Positions 47,800-58,876 of a stretch of 64,000 nt of DNA are shown one piece after another. The notes beneath the pieces are model-generated. The model was not told where the DNA came from. It was given only the letters and a program-made list of their open reading frames with translations, and searched no databases. The position numbers were made by a program, and so were the translations under genes. The stretch is from Chamaea fasciata (Eukaryota > Chordata > Aves > Passeriformes > Sylviidae): NCBI GenBank assembly GCA_029207755.1, contig JARCOQ010000017.1:4414945-4478944 (forward strand), in the 5' to 3' direction. Within the stretch, counting starts at the first letter, position 1, and the number at the start of each line of letters is the position of its first letter.

Positions 47800-48422
47800 C
47801 TTGACTCGGAAAGCTTTCCTGTCTCTGCCTGTTAAACTTGGCCAAGCTGCTGTAGAAATCCACCCCACACTGCGATAGCTCCAGCATCTCCAGGGTAATC
47901 TGGGATGCTGCATACAAATCCTTGTGCGAGTTTTCAGTCTGACAGGCTCGAGCTAGACCAGGCATATCTGGTGAGAGGTGTTCAGCACCATTTGTACTGC
48001 CACTGGACTGGAAACTCAGCTCAGATGTTTATCGCCGGCATCTCCAGCCCGAGCCCGCTGTGTTCCACACAGCTTCTTCTCCTGATGGGGTTTTTCTCAA
48101 TAAAACTTCACGCCCAGCAGCTTCCCTGCTGTCTGAGGATGTGTTTGTTTCTTCGCCTCTGAGCCTGTGGTCAAGCTCTGTTGGAGAAGAACAAGTTGGA
48201 CTGTAGGCTTGAGTCCTTTTTCATAAAACTGTAAAAACGCAGAAAAATGTTTATCGAGAATTCTTCTACAAAACTCAGCAGCTTTTGGCAGTTGCTTTTG
48301 GCTCTGCTGCACTTGTGCTGTTACTTTGGTGTCTTGTCTCACTTCCGACAGCCTGGGTTACCTTAGCAGGGAGCTGAGTCTGTGCTGGTCAGGCTGGCCA
48401 TCCTTCAGAGGGTGGTTTAATG

Positions 48423-48501
48423 TATAGAATCTCAGAATCCTGGAATGGTTTGGGTTGGAAGGGACCTTAAAAAACATCTCGTTCCAACCTACCCCCTGCC
48501 A
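48423..48501 (-). mobile_element. CR1 LINE 3' terminus (first part)
   Basis: TATAGAATCTCAGAATCCTG, then GGTTTGGGTTGGAAGGGACC, then CATCTCGTTCCAACC and CCCCCTGCCA. This is the reverse complement of the highly conserved CR1 3' end of birds, with the LINE 3' terminus at the left. The copy is young enough to be unmistakable. It breaks off after CTGCCA, and its continuation appears about 134 bp to the right. Confidence 0.92.
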
Positions 48502-48634
48502 CTCAGAAAGATAACTCCACTCTGCCTTTCTTGTTGTACTTCAGAGTAGTTTGTTTTGGCTCTCCGTGGTAGGGGGGCACAGATTTTGGAGCTGATGCTC
48601 TGCAGAGGTGCCAGGAGAAATGGAGTCCATAAAA
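48502..48634. other. sequence interrupting the CR1 copy
   Basis: About 133 bp of unrecognised sequence lies exactly where the CR1 alignment should continue without a break. It could be a small insertion or a local rearrangement. It has no poly(A) tail or inverted ends that I can see. Confidence 0.5.
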
Positions 48635-48690
48635 ACTGGACCTGGTTGCTCCAAGCCCCTGGATCCAGCCTGGATGGCTGGAGCTTGCCC
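48635..48690 (-). mobile_element. CR1 LINE continuation (second part)
   Basis: CTGGACCTGGTTGCTCCAAG followed by CCCCTGGATCCAGCCTGG continues the CR1 tail seen at 48423-48501, in the same orientation. The sequence decays beyond about 48690. No reverse transcriptase frame remains. Confidence 0.65.
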
Positions 48691-49179
48691 TGCAGTGCAG
48701 GGTGCTGAGGAGGTGGACAGGGCTGGAGAAGCTGAGGCTGGACAAGATCAAACCAAGCTCCACAATGAGAGGGGGCTTGCTCTAGTAAGGAGATAGGAGC
48801 AGGACAAACTTCTGGGTGCAGACACGGGAGGAGAGAACAGCCAAAGCCAACCAAAGTGTTAAAATGGATTAAACAGAGAACCATTCTCTGGATTTGCAGG
48901 TTTGCAGCTGATTCTGGTCTCTAAGCACACGTTTCCCAGCTCTGCAGAGTGTGTGAGGCTCTTCCCAGGGGACCCCAGGGCTGCTCCTAATGAATTACAG
49001 GCCTGCCAGGCCTCTGAATTTGTTTAATTTGTTTCTCTTTTATAAAGTGAATTTCCTTTGGTTTTGTACAGTGGGTGGAATCAAATTTTTTTTTCCAGTG
49101 CGCAGAGCATTATTTTATAAATTCTCTAAGAGGATAGGAGTATCAAAGCTCTGGATAAGACTTGCATTTGAATTTTTGT
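48691..49179. other. non-coding sequence, possibly decayed CR1 at left
   Basis: The first 100 bp is GC-richer and might be a further decayed part of the CR1. The rest is single-copy. No gene recognised. Confidence 0.45.
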
Positions 49180-49430
49180 GACTTTTTCACAAACGGATCA
49201 TTATTCATTTTCACCTTTACGGGTGCTGCTTTCTGTATGAAATGCAGAATAACCAGCTGCTAAGTGAGTTTCAAATGGAGCTTTTCATTTTCTTCTGAGG
49301 AAATAACACGAGCTGTGATGGTAATAGATCATCTGTATAGGAGGCAAATCTATTTTTTATGAGCGTGATATTTTGATGGCAAGCGCCAAAATCATATAAA
49401 AATAAGAATACATATTGCAGATAATTAGTT
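49180..49430. promoter_or_regulatory. candidate conserved non-coding element
   Basis: Unique sequence with CATTATTCATTTTC, GGTAATAGATC and GATAATTAG words and sparse CpGs (AACGG, TACGG, ACACGAGC, GAGCGTG, AAGCGCC). It looks like an AT-rich enhancer. The call is based on texture only. Confidence 0.25.
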
Positions 49431-51616
49431 CTGAGGGTTTGGGGTTTATTTTATTTTATTGTACTAAACTCTTAACTTTTACAGGAGCAGAGAGGAAGAG
49501 CTGCTTGCTGTACATTGTCCGCTGGAGTTTCAGCCAAATGGGTACAAGCTCAGAGTCAAAGTTCACAGGGTTAGAAGGATGGTAGGTGTAGAACAGAGAG
49601 AATGTGAGCCAGGTTTTGAAAGCAAATCTCCCAGCTCCTTCAGTCTCAGGGTGGGTTGTGCTGGGCACAGCAGGGTGGGCTGTGTCTCATCCCTTGCAGC
49701 TGGAATGAGAACAAACTTTTGCCAATACCCATCCCAGCCGTAAACTCATCAATTCTCGTTCTGCTCTCCCGGAGGGACAGAGGGGATCCTGGAGTGCCAG
49801 GTAGTGCAGCAGGAAAAGCAGTGAGGGTGTCCCTGGGCAGAGGGGTCTGTCCAGGTTGGTGTCACTGCCCTGAGTGCAGAGCTGTCATGTTCAGAGAAAA
49901 AAAAAAAAAAAGGCTGAAATAACACTTGTTACAACTGCTGCAAAATGTTGAAAGTTGCTTGCATGCAGCACAGAGAAGAACACAGTCTAGAGGATGCTAT
50001 TTCACGCATGTGCCCCTCTCTAATTTGTTCATTGTAGTGTGTTTTATTTGCCAAATAATGGAAAATATTATTGCAGAGGCTGAAAATGAAAATTAAATTT
50101 CTGGTAGGATATACTGGAGTAATGAAGAAAAAGAGAATGTAAAAAGGATTCTTCCATGATAATTAAGAATTATAAAGTCATTACTTAAACTTGCTTTCTG
50201 AATTACAGAGAGAATTAAACTGCTTGTTTCAGAGCAGAATCCATGTAGCATTCCTTCATTAAAATTCTACATTGTCAAAACGGATAAAAATGCATATACA
50301 ATGACTAATTCTGTTCCAACCTTGCCTCTGCTTTGGGCCTTATCTCTCTTCACAACAAAGCTCACCTTGAAGGGACTGAGGTAATGATATATATTTGCTG
50401 AGCTGGAAAAAGAAAGAAAGAAAGAAGCATCTACTTTTTGCAATCTGTGTTCTCTCCCCTCCAGATACTGAGGAGGAAAAGACCTGTGGGGTACTAAAGC
50501 TCTCATGTACCATAAAGTGGTATTATAATGAAAAGTATTACTTTTTATGGCATCCCTACAGTATTAAGGAAAGGCATTTTTCTATAAATGTTAATCTTTA
50601 ATCTTTATAAATTGCACTCTGTAAGACTACAAGGTCTGTAAAGCATTTGTCCCGAAGGCTTAGAAGGATCAAAATAGCATTGCAGACTTTCTACTTTTTT
50701 CTTATTTTTTTCCACTTTGTTTTTTTCCCCTAAAACTTGTAACTATTACCTTGTTTGGAGGAGGAATGGGTGAGAGTGATGTAAGCCTTTAGACTCTCCT
50801 TCCAGGCTGCCCTTAAGCTGATGTTCAGCTTCATGTACCTCCACAAGTTCAGTTGAGTCACTGGGACTGAAGTCTGTGCTGAAATCCTGTCTGGAACTGG
50901 AGGATTAAGGATCCCCACACTCCCTGAGCTCCTCTCCAGATTTTTGCCAGCTCCCATCACAAGGCACTTTTGGTGGTGTGAAATGTCCTCTCTAACTGGA
51001 GTTACAGGGAAGCTCTTGAAAGCTCAGAGTGGAAATGAACAGGTTTGACAGATAATTAAACCTGCTTTGTGTATTTCCTGTCTACAAATTTCTTCTTCCC
51101 AGTGAATTTTGGGATGTTTTATGCACTCAGCCTTTGCTCCACGTGTTGTTTCCGAGGGTGTGATCTTCACTGCTGAGATGAGGCTTCCAGAGGTGGAGCT
51201 GGTGTTTGAAAATGATTGGATTATGTTGCACCCTGAATTTGAACCTTAAATATTTAAGTTTTACTTTGATATCAGTTTGCCTTGTATATATGGATTTTTA
51301 CAAGTCTGGGCTTGGGGCTTGTTTTACCAGCTGGTGAGCAAGGGGTTGATTAAACCTAAATTGAGAGTATTAACAAATCCCTGCAGAAAGTTGTGATAAG
51401 CATCAGCAATTTCCAGTTTTGTTGAACTTTTTAAAATTGGTTAGCCTTTCTCAAAAATACGCATTAATGGTATATTAATACTTGATATCTGTTTATCAAT
51501 GAAACCTTGCTATAATAAAGTATTTATGAGATGTTATTTTAATCTATAATGAAAGTTTGTCCAGTGAAATCTCATAATTTAAAAAGCGAAACTTTTCCAG
51601 AAGTCTTAGGCTCTGC
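49431..51616. other. non-coding single-copy sequence
   Basis: No gene recognised. An A-run lies at 49898-49912 and a short (AGAA)4 repeat near 50411-50426. Open frames are all under 90 codons. Confidence 0.55.
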
Positions 51617-51728
51617 CTAATGTGTCCTTTAATATATTTTTTGTTGTTTTTTCTCTAGGTAAGTGTCTTCATTCTGAAACTGCAAGAAAGTTCTCTGAAT
51701 TTGGAAAAGTTGAATGTCTGCTGAGCAA
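51617..51728 (+). other. candidate recursive splice site with RS-exon
   Basis: A complete 3' splice site ends at AG 51657-51658. It has a branch-like CTAAT (51617-51621, A 38 nt upstream) and a 20-nt tract with 18 pyrimidines (51637-51656). It is followed at once by a perfect donor, GTAAGT (51659-51664). Such fused AG/GTAAGT sites are the signature of recursive splicing in very long introns, first shown in fly Ubx and later in long vertebrate neuronal genes. Vertebrate sites are usually defined through a short RS-exon with a second donor. Here CAA/GTAAAG at 51728/51729 would give a 70-nt RS-exon. The site implies + strand transcription. Chance occurrence is possible. Confidence 0.45.
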
Positions 51729-54700
51729 GTAAAGTTCCTATGCTTCAGGTTTTGGTAAAGTCTATCACAGATTTTCAGTCCTGTCTGAATTTTTAAGGAC
51801 ATTTTTACTTCGGAGTTTTGTCATGTTTAACGGGTGTTGCAGGTTCTTGAAGAGGAGGTAGGCTTGTGTGCAAAACATTTTTAATTTAGATTCAAGTTTG
51901 AGGCTGACTAAGGGTAAAGACTGACTAGAGTAAAATCAAGAATATCACCTTTTAAATATTTTTTTTTTCTCTGTTGTTGGCTAAAGTCCCATTAATTTAA
52001 ATTGGCTGGGAGTGTGCAGACAGGCTGAAACACTCTAGTGCTTGTTCATCTCAACCCATCTCGATGGTGCTGCAGAAATATTATTGTGTAAATATCTATG
52101 ACTTTACCCTTCGTAGTAAAAACCATGGAGGGAGGATTAAGGGCTGTCATACAATTTTTCTTGGACACAATTTGGTTTAGAAAGAACTTTCTTTTGGTTT
52201 TGGTAGTGGGAGAGGTTGGTTTGCCTGGAATTCAACCCTCCCAAAAGGCAGCCAACCAAGAGTGTCTGGGTAAGCAACTGGTGGAAAGTATCTTGGTGCA
52301 ATGCTATTAGATTTTTTTTTTTTTTTAAGTGGGAACTGCTCCAAATCTGGGAATTCAGTGAAGGTTTTTAATGCATCCAGGTCTCGAAACCTTAAAGAGC
52401 TGGTGCTCTGGTTTCATTCCTGAACCCAGATCTCTCAGGTTGCAGAGCAAATCCAGTTGCACTGTGTTGTTTTCTGACTTAATCTGAGGGGCTCAACTAC
52501 ACCTTGTTTCAAGATTGAAATGATGAGGATGTGTGTGTGTGTGTGGGAGAACGAAAAAGGTTTTTGTTCTGTTTTTTTAATGTGAGGTTAAGAGGTAAAT
52601 GCACCGTTCGATGCAGATGTAAGTTGTAATTGTGGCTTTACGGTGTCTGTATTAGAATATTGACCTGAATTGATACTACAAATATAATTACATTGATTCT
52701 TTCCTGATGGCTATAAACAGTGACATTTCCCTTGATCTCTGAACAGAGTTAGTTATAAAACACATGCTCCACTTTTGTATTCACACATTGCATTCTCATC
52801 ACTTTTGTCTCCTGCTCCCCAAGGGCTTGATTTAGAAGAAGTGTCTGATTTAATGGAAAAAATGATGAAACAACACAGACAGCAGTTCGGAGCATTTCTA
52901 ATGTAGAGGAAGGTGTTTCTTTTTGATTACATTCCTCAGACTTCATTGCTTATATTTGAATATTTTGCTTAAGAAAAATACGATGCCAGGCTATTTTCAC
53001 TTTTGAAATTATTTTAAACCGTGTATCTGCCTTCATTGATCTCAGAAATGACTACTACTGAGTTCAGAGCTATTGCTCTGATCTGATTTAACAAATTGTG
53101 CTCCAAACTTCCCATCAGGTTACCAGACTGGAGAGGGCTCTTATTTGAAAGGACAGAAATGAGATACAGAACCTTGGATGCTGCAGTTTTTACCAGTGGC
53201 AAATGTAGATGTCAGAAAAATAAGGACTAAACAATAGGAAGATGGGGTTGGTGTTTACTACTTCTGATGTAACCTGGTGGCTTCGTTTCACAAATCGTGC
53301 AGAGAGCCCCTCCAACTTCTGCCTTACTTTCTTTCAAGTAGCTATCAAGAAAAAAATGCTCACGGATAAGCATTTAAAAGATTGAGATTGCATTCAAAAT
53401 ACTGTTCCTTTAAAGTGGCTTCTTTTGGCTTTCCTTGTTCTGTGTTGCCAAGTTGTGCTTGCATCTCTGGAAACAGTTCCTTGAGTTCTCTCTCAGCATT
53501 CTCAGAATCATCATCCCGAGGATATTGTGAAATGAGACCAAGCAATTGTAACTGAGATTGCTCAATGTGCTGTCAGTGCTAAGATTATAAGTGTGATTGT
53601 TCTGGCAGTCTGCTGTGATCAAGCCACCATGTTGTTTATCCTTATTTAGAGAGGAGTTTTTCTGCACTGTTATTTTAGTAGGCTACAAAAGGAATGATTA
53701 TAATGTCTTGTTTAAGGAGACAAATGCTTCTGGCTGCTTAAACATGGAACAGTTTTGTTCATCACTCCTGATGCAGTATGTCAAGAGAGTTTTCGGTCTG
53801 AACAAGAAAAATACCTGTACTGGCATCATATTAAAACATTTTTAGCATCTTCCCTTTGCAAGAGGTGCCTGTTGACACACAGGAGGCAGAGCCAGTAAAG
53901 CTGGTGTTTGTGTCAGGTGCGTGTGTAATCCAGTTTATACATAAAGACATGAAAAATGAAAGGGTTTTTTTTTCTCCTGAAGAAATCTGGAATAACATTT
54001 TGCAGTGTCTCTCATTAGGAGACAGCAGAGTAAAGCAGAGCTGTCTTGATTATAATAACCATCTTTCAGATAATGCAGCAGGACATCAGCACTTTACACT
54101 GGTTTTGTAATTAGATTTGTTTTAGAAGTGTCAGGTAGTTTTGGAGCAGTGAGTGCTGGTGAGGGACTGGGTCAGTGAAATGAGAGCCTGGGAAGATGGG
54201 AAGCACTTAGGGACAGGTTTTAGCAAGCCGGCTGGTACATTGTGCTGGAGTTTACTGGGTTTTTTTCTGTTCCTGTGCATTACTCCAGAGCAGCACCTTG
54301 TTCTGTCTGTGCACAGGCACTCTCTGAAGCCTTTCACTGCTGCTCATCCAGGGCACAGATCCTGCTCTCATCACCCTGCCTGTTCTGTCAGTAGTTGAGC
54401 AGCACTTCAGGATTTCTGAGAGTACTTGGAGCATTGTTCAAAGCAGTGATTCCCCTTCCTCGGACATTTGGGAATGTTGCCCATCCATGGGCAGTGCCTG
54501 TCTGGGTTTGTGCGGGTCTCTCCTGGGGATGGTGCCCATGGGCTGCCAGGGCTTGCCTTGCTGTGGTTCAGCTGCATCCATCCTGTCTCCCCTCCCTGGG
54601 AATGCTGTGGGTTTCTCACTAGGCAGATGCACACCCAGCATGTCCCAGCCCCTGGAAATAGTGCAGAGTCTCTTCAGACTGGAGTGGCCCATTTTTGTAG

Positions 54701-57685
54701 CTCCTGAGGTGCCCTGTTGAAGAGTCACATGGGGAGCGCGAGGGCAGGTGGCAGCTGGTGTCGCACAGAAGGTCTTGTAACTGCATTTGTGGTTTAAGAG
54801 CAGCATAAATCAGCCAAAACTGAAGCTCTTCAGTGCCGGCTGAACCTCGGAGGAGGCAGGAAGTGTGGTGAAATTCATCTGGTCCCTCACCTTGAGAGAA
54901 AGAGAAAACCTAATGCGTTGATTTGTATTGGTTTGGGCAGAGGGGTTGGGGTGGACAGGCTGCTGTGCTTTATTAAACACATTAATTTTGTCCCCAAAGA
55001 CTCTGCAGACACCACCTTGCCTTGGTCTTGACCCCGCACTTGTCCCGGTTTTGCTCTTTTAAAGCACCAGCTGTGGGAATTACCACGAAGGAAGTGAAAG
55101 CAGTTGGACAGTTAAGAGTATGTATATATTCAGTGATAATCCCAAATTAGGTGAGAAGAAGTCAGCATGTTTCAGTATAAAGCCCTTAAATCAGGGGGGA
55201 AATGCAGTCTCAGTTTCAGACAGAGCACTGCCTGGGTTACAGCAGCACTTTCTGCGCTGCTACTTTCAATACCTGAGGCAGTTATCACTGGAGGTTTAAT
55301 ATTGCCTATGATATTACTTTACTGTGATTAGCTCAGTGATATATTCCATATATATATAACCTCTGGGCTATTTCTTTGAAATGCATTTCCATTTTACAAG
55401 TATGTTACTATGACCATACTAAGAGGAAAATTACCAAGTTCAGAAGTCATTGCTGCTGAGCATCTTAAATGGCACATAAAAAACGGTGCTGCCACAGTTT
55501 CCAAAATGTGCTTTAAACACACACCTCTCCCTAATGGAATAGACACTGTTGTTTTTCATGTCATGTAAAAATATTGCCCTTGCACTTATGTCAATCCAAA
55601 GGGGCTCTTGTATCGGTGGTATTTTGAATTAGCTGATCAGAAAGCACCAGGAGCATGACTGGATGTTTAAAGCGTTGCATCTGTATAAATCATGTGTCAA
55701 ATACACTTTCCAGTGGCACAGGTGTGGGTGAGGTTAGAAATTGATTTATCTGGTGGAAATATTCAGCCCTTTCAGCATTCCCAGAGGATGTTTCTCAGCA
55801 AGTTGTTACACGCAAAAATACCTGCATTAAAGGATATTAGAAAGGCAGCTAAACAGAGAACACAAACCTTAAGAAATCCTTAAATTGAGATTGTCTGTGC
55901 AACCTTTATTTGCATCTCATGTGCATCTGCATTACAATGAAGCCTCTATATGGTCTCATGCTATTTCTGCACAGGACCCTGGCCTCAGTGCAAAGAAAAT
56001 AGGATGCTCAGTTAATGAGAGGCTATTCAATATTTTGTTTTCCTTTCATTAATCAATGTGTCCCCTATGCCTTATTTCTGCTTGTAATTCAAACCATGTT
56101 CTGGAGACAGAATTATTAATTTCCTTTTGGGCTCCTCTGTAGTGCTCATCATTTTAGTATTTGACTGGATCATGAGCACCTGGGAGTTTCTTTTTTTGAA
56201 TTAAAACTCCTTGTGAGGTAAGGGAGTTCCACTTTCCCCCCACCTTGTAGAACTGAATTGACCAACAAGAGATTAAGGTCAAAACTAAGGTCAAAACTAC
56301 CCATTAATTTCAGGTGTCCAGTCTGAGATGACTTGGACCTGGTTTTTTCAGCCTACTTAGCAATGTGCAGCACTTTGCACAACCAGATTGCAGCTCCCAC
56401 TGAGTCCATTTGCAGCTGTGAATATTCAGCCCCTGCACTTAAGATAATAAAATCACAGACAGGAGTGGAAAGATTGCCTCCCTCTGTCCAGGCTGGCCCT
56501 GGTGAGAATGAGGAATGACTCCATTCTTAATTAGGTGTGTCCTGGAGACCATTTGATTGGACTCTGATCTTTAACCACCAACTCCCCACCTGTTTTATCC
56601 TTTTCACCTCTGTGAACATCCCCTCCCTTCTCCAGCTTCTGCCCTTCTTGGCAGTCTTGTCCTCCTCACCTCTAACCCCCCTTCAGCCATTCTTTACTTG
56701 ACTTCTCGCCTTGCCCTGACCCTTTCCTCCTTTCATGCCAGTGATCTGTGTTTTCCCCTGGAGCTCTGACCTGTTCTGTGTGGAAAACTGAACAGTGAAA
56801 TACAGGTCAGCGTTTGCTGATGCTGTGGGATCCAACACCCCGGTTTTCAGAGGTCTGGAGGAAGAGCTTCTCTCGTGTTCAAAGCCCCCTCTGTTAAATT
56901 CCCAGCCCTTGCTCAAAACTGTGCAGGTGCCACATCTTTTCAAACAAAAGGTTTCCAGGTTGTTTTAATGCATACAAATGTTTTTCCTCACCCTGATCTT
57001 GAACGCTGCTGACCTCCTTCAGCTACAGCTTTCAACCTGGGGCAGGCACTTGGAAAGACACATCTTGGCCAGCCAGATACTGCTTTGGTTAGAAACAGCT
57101 GAGAAATCGGATTTTACAAAAGAAACGTTTAATTCTAGTCAGGTCGAAACACATCTGAAAGGTACCAGATGCATGAGATATGAAGATTTGCATGATAAGA
57201 ACATTTCTTTCAATTATTTATATTGCACAAAAAAAGGTACTCTGATAACCTGACGTTGAGGGTGACAGCAGACAGCACACATTTAGTTTGTATGGAAATT
57301 AAATATGATCATTGCCTTTTCTTTCTGTGTCTGTGGAAGAGGCTGTGATGTTTGCTGTCAGAATGACAATATTGGTTGGGTTTCTCAAGGATTCTGGCTG
57401 ATGAAGAGTTGTGTCTCCACCCTGAAATACAGCCTGGCATAAAATGCCAGTTTCCATTTCCCTTCCTAATGGAAAGCATTCCTGTTTTCTCAATCCTGTC
57501 TTGCCTTTATTAAGTAAGAGAGACAGTCACACATGTAGTAGATTAGAATTGATCATACGCAATTCCTGCTCTACTGTGAACCCTTGTGGCATCATTATTT
57601 CATGAAGTGCCACATTCTCTGAGATGCATTATTACTACTTTTTAAAGAACACCTGTAACATCCATTTTTCTTTCGGGTCTGACAG
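51729..57685. other. non-coding single-copy sequence
   Basis: About 6 kb with no recognised gene. It includes a T15 run (52312-52327), a (GT)7 run (52531-52544), a GC-richer patch with overlapping frames at 54130-54800, and a - strand splice-like motif at 54889-54892. A 13-bp direct duplication (AAGGTCAAAACTA) occurs near 56275-56300. No transposable element tail is recognised. Confidence 0.5.
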
Positions 57686-57740
57686 TGCAACACTAGGAAG
57701 GATGGGAAAGGTAAACGAGGCAGCAACCATTATGAAAAAG
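57686..57740 (+). other. weak candidate small exon
   Basis: A pyrimidine-rich acceptor ends in GACAG at 57681-57685, with a TGTAAC branch-like word about 28 nt upstream. Two donors follow: AAAG/GTAAAC at 57710/57711 and AAAG/GTAATT at 57740/57741. The frame is open and encodes TLGRMGKVNEAATIMKK. I do not recognise this peptide. The donors are only moderate, so this may be a decoy. Confidence 0.18.
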
Positions 57741-58842
57741 GTAATTTTGTTAATTGGGGATTGCTGCAGCGAGAACAGTTCTCTTTGTTTTGCCACGGAA
57801 AAGCTGTACATTTTTACCCTGAAAATGGGTTGAAACAGAACGGATTCTTGAAGTTTAGGGCTGGAATTCTTTTTGACTAGTTACTAAATATATATAATTA
57901 TCCTAATTTATACATATTGTGTTCTAATATAAATGTATATATAGTAGTGTATATATAAGAAATGGCTTTTTAAATAAGGAAAAAAAACCTCAAAAGGCCC
58001 TTTCACTGAGTGTCTGTAGTGTTTTACATCTCAAGATTCATCTCTCTGTGTAGTGAATGTAAGGGTTTTTCCCCTCTTCACTGAGTTCTGGAGAGGGGCT
58101 CTTGAAGCTGTTTCATAAATGAGAGATAAAATGAGGACATGCAGTATTTCCATGTTCTCAGAATATCTTCTGTGGCTGTGGCTATTCCATGCTACTTGGG
58201 GACCTGTTCCAGTTTTAACAGCTTCCACAAGTACAACGGGCAGAAGATATTAAAAAGAATTACAGACTTTTGCAAAGATTGACAAAATAAAGCTGGTGGG
58301 ATTTTCTCTTTCCTTGAAGACTGGGTTGGGTAATAATACCTCTGTGTGGTGTTCAGAGGTAACATTAATTTTAATCAAGTAGGGATAAGTAAACTTTTCC
58401 CTTTCTGTCTGTGATACCAGCAGAGCTGAGGAGTGGCAGAAAGACATTTCTCTTGTGTTCAGAGCAGAAGCTTTGCTGGTTCCTGCACGTGCTTGGGGTG
58501 ATGGGAGTGCTCTGGAGCTGCAGCCTTGGGATTGAGAGCAGGAAGTTGTGGGAACAGAAAGGGATAGATGAAAACCTGCTCAGGTGGTGTTTTCAGGAAA
58601 GGAGGAAAAGAGGCAGGGAACCTCTCAGGTGCAGAGCCCCACATCTCTGTTTATGTGCTGCCTGACCATCCAGTGCTGAGAAAACCTGTATTTCTCAATA
58701 CTTGTGTTCTGCAAGGCTTTGTTGGGTTTCTGGTCTGTAAATCAAGAGGAGACAGACTGGTGATTACAGTAAAAATACTGTATTTTCTCCTCATAAAATG
58801 AGCTGTAACTAGAGGGTCTGAAGAAGAAAAGAATTCCATTTT
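57741..58842. other. non-coding, AT-rich then GC-richer
   Basis: The stretch 57885-57960 is almost entirely A and T with many TATATA words. The stretch 58411-58680 is GC-richer with overlapping frames. No gene recognised. Confidence 0.5.
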
Positions 58843-58876
58843 CAGTGATGATAATGATGGTCCATTATCATCATTG
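58843..58876. repeat. 14-bp hairpin with 6-nt loop
   Basis: CAGTGATGATAATG (58843-58856) pairs with CATTATCATCATTG (58863-58876) at 13 of 14 positions across the loop ATGGTC. The inner 11 bp are perfect. The stem is built from GAT/ATC words, so it may have arisen from simple-sequence DNA. Confidence 0.6.
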
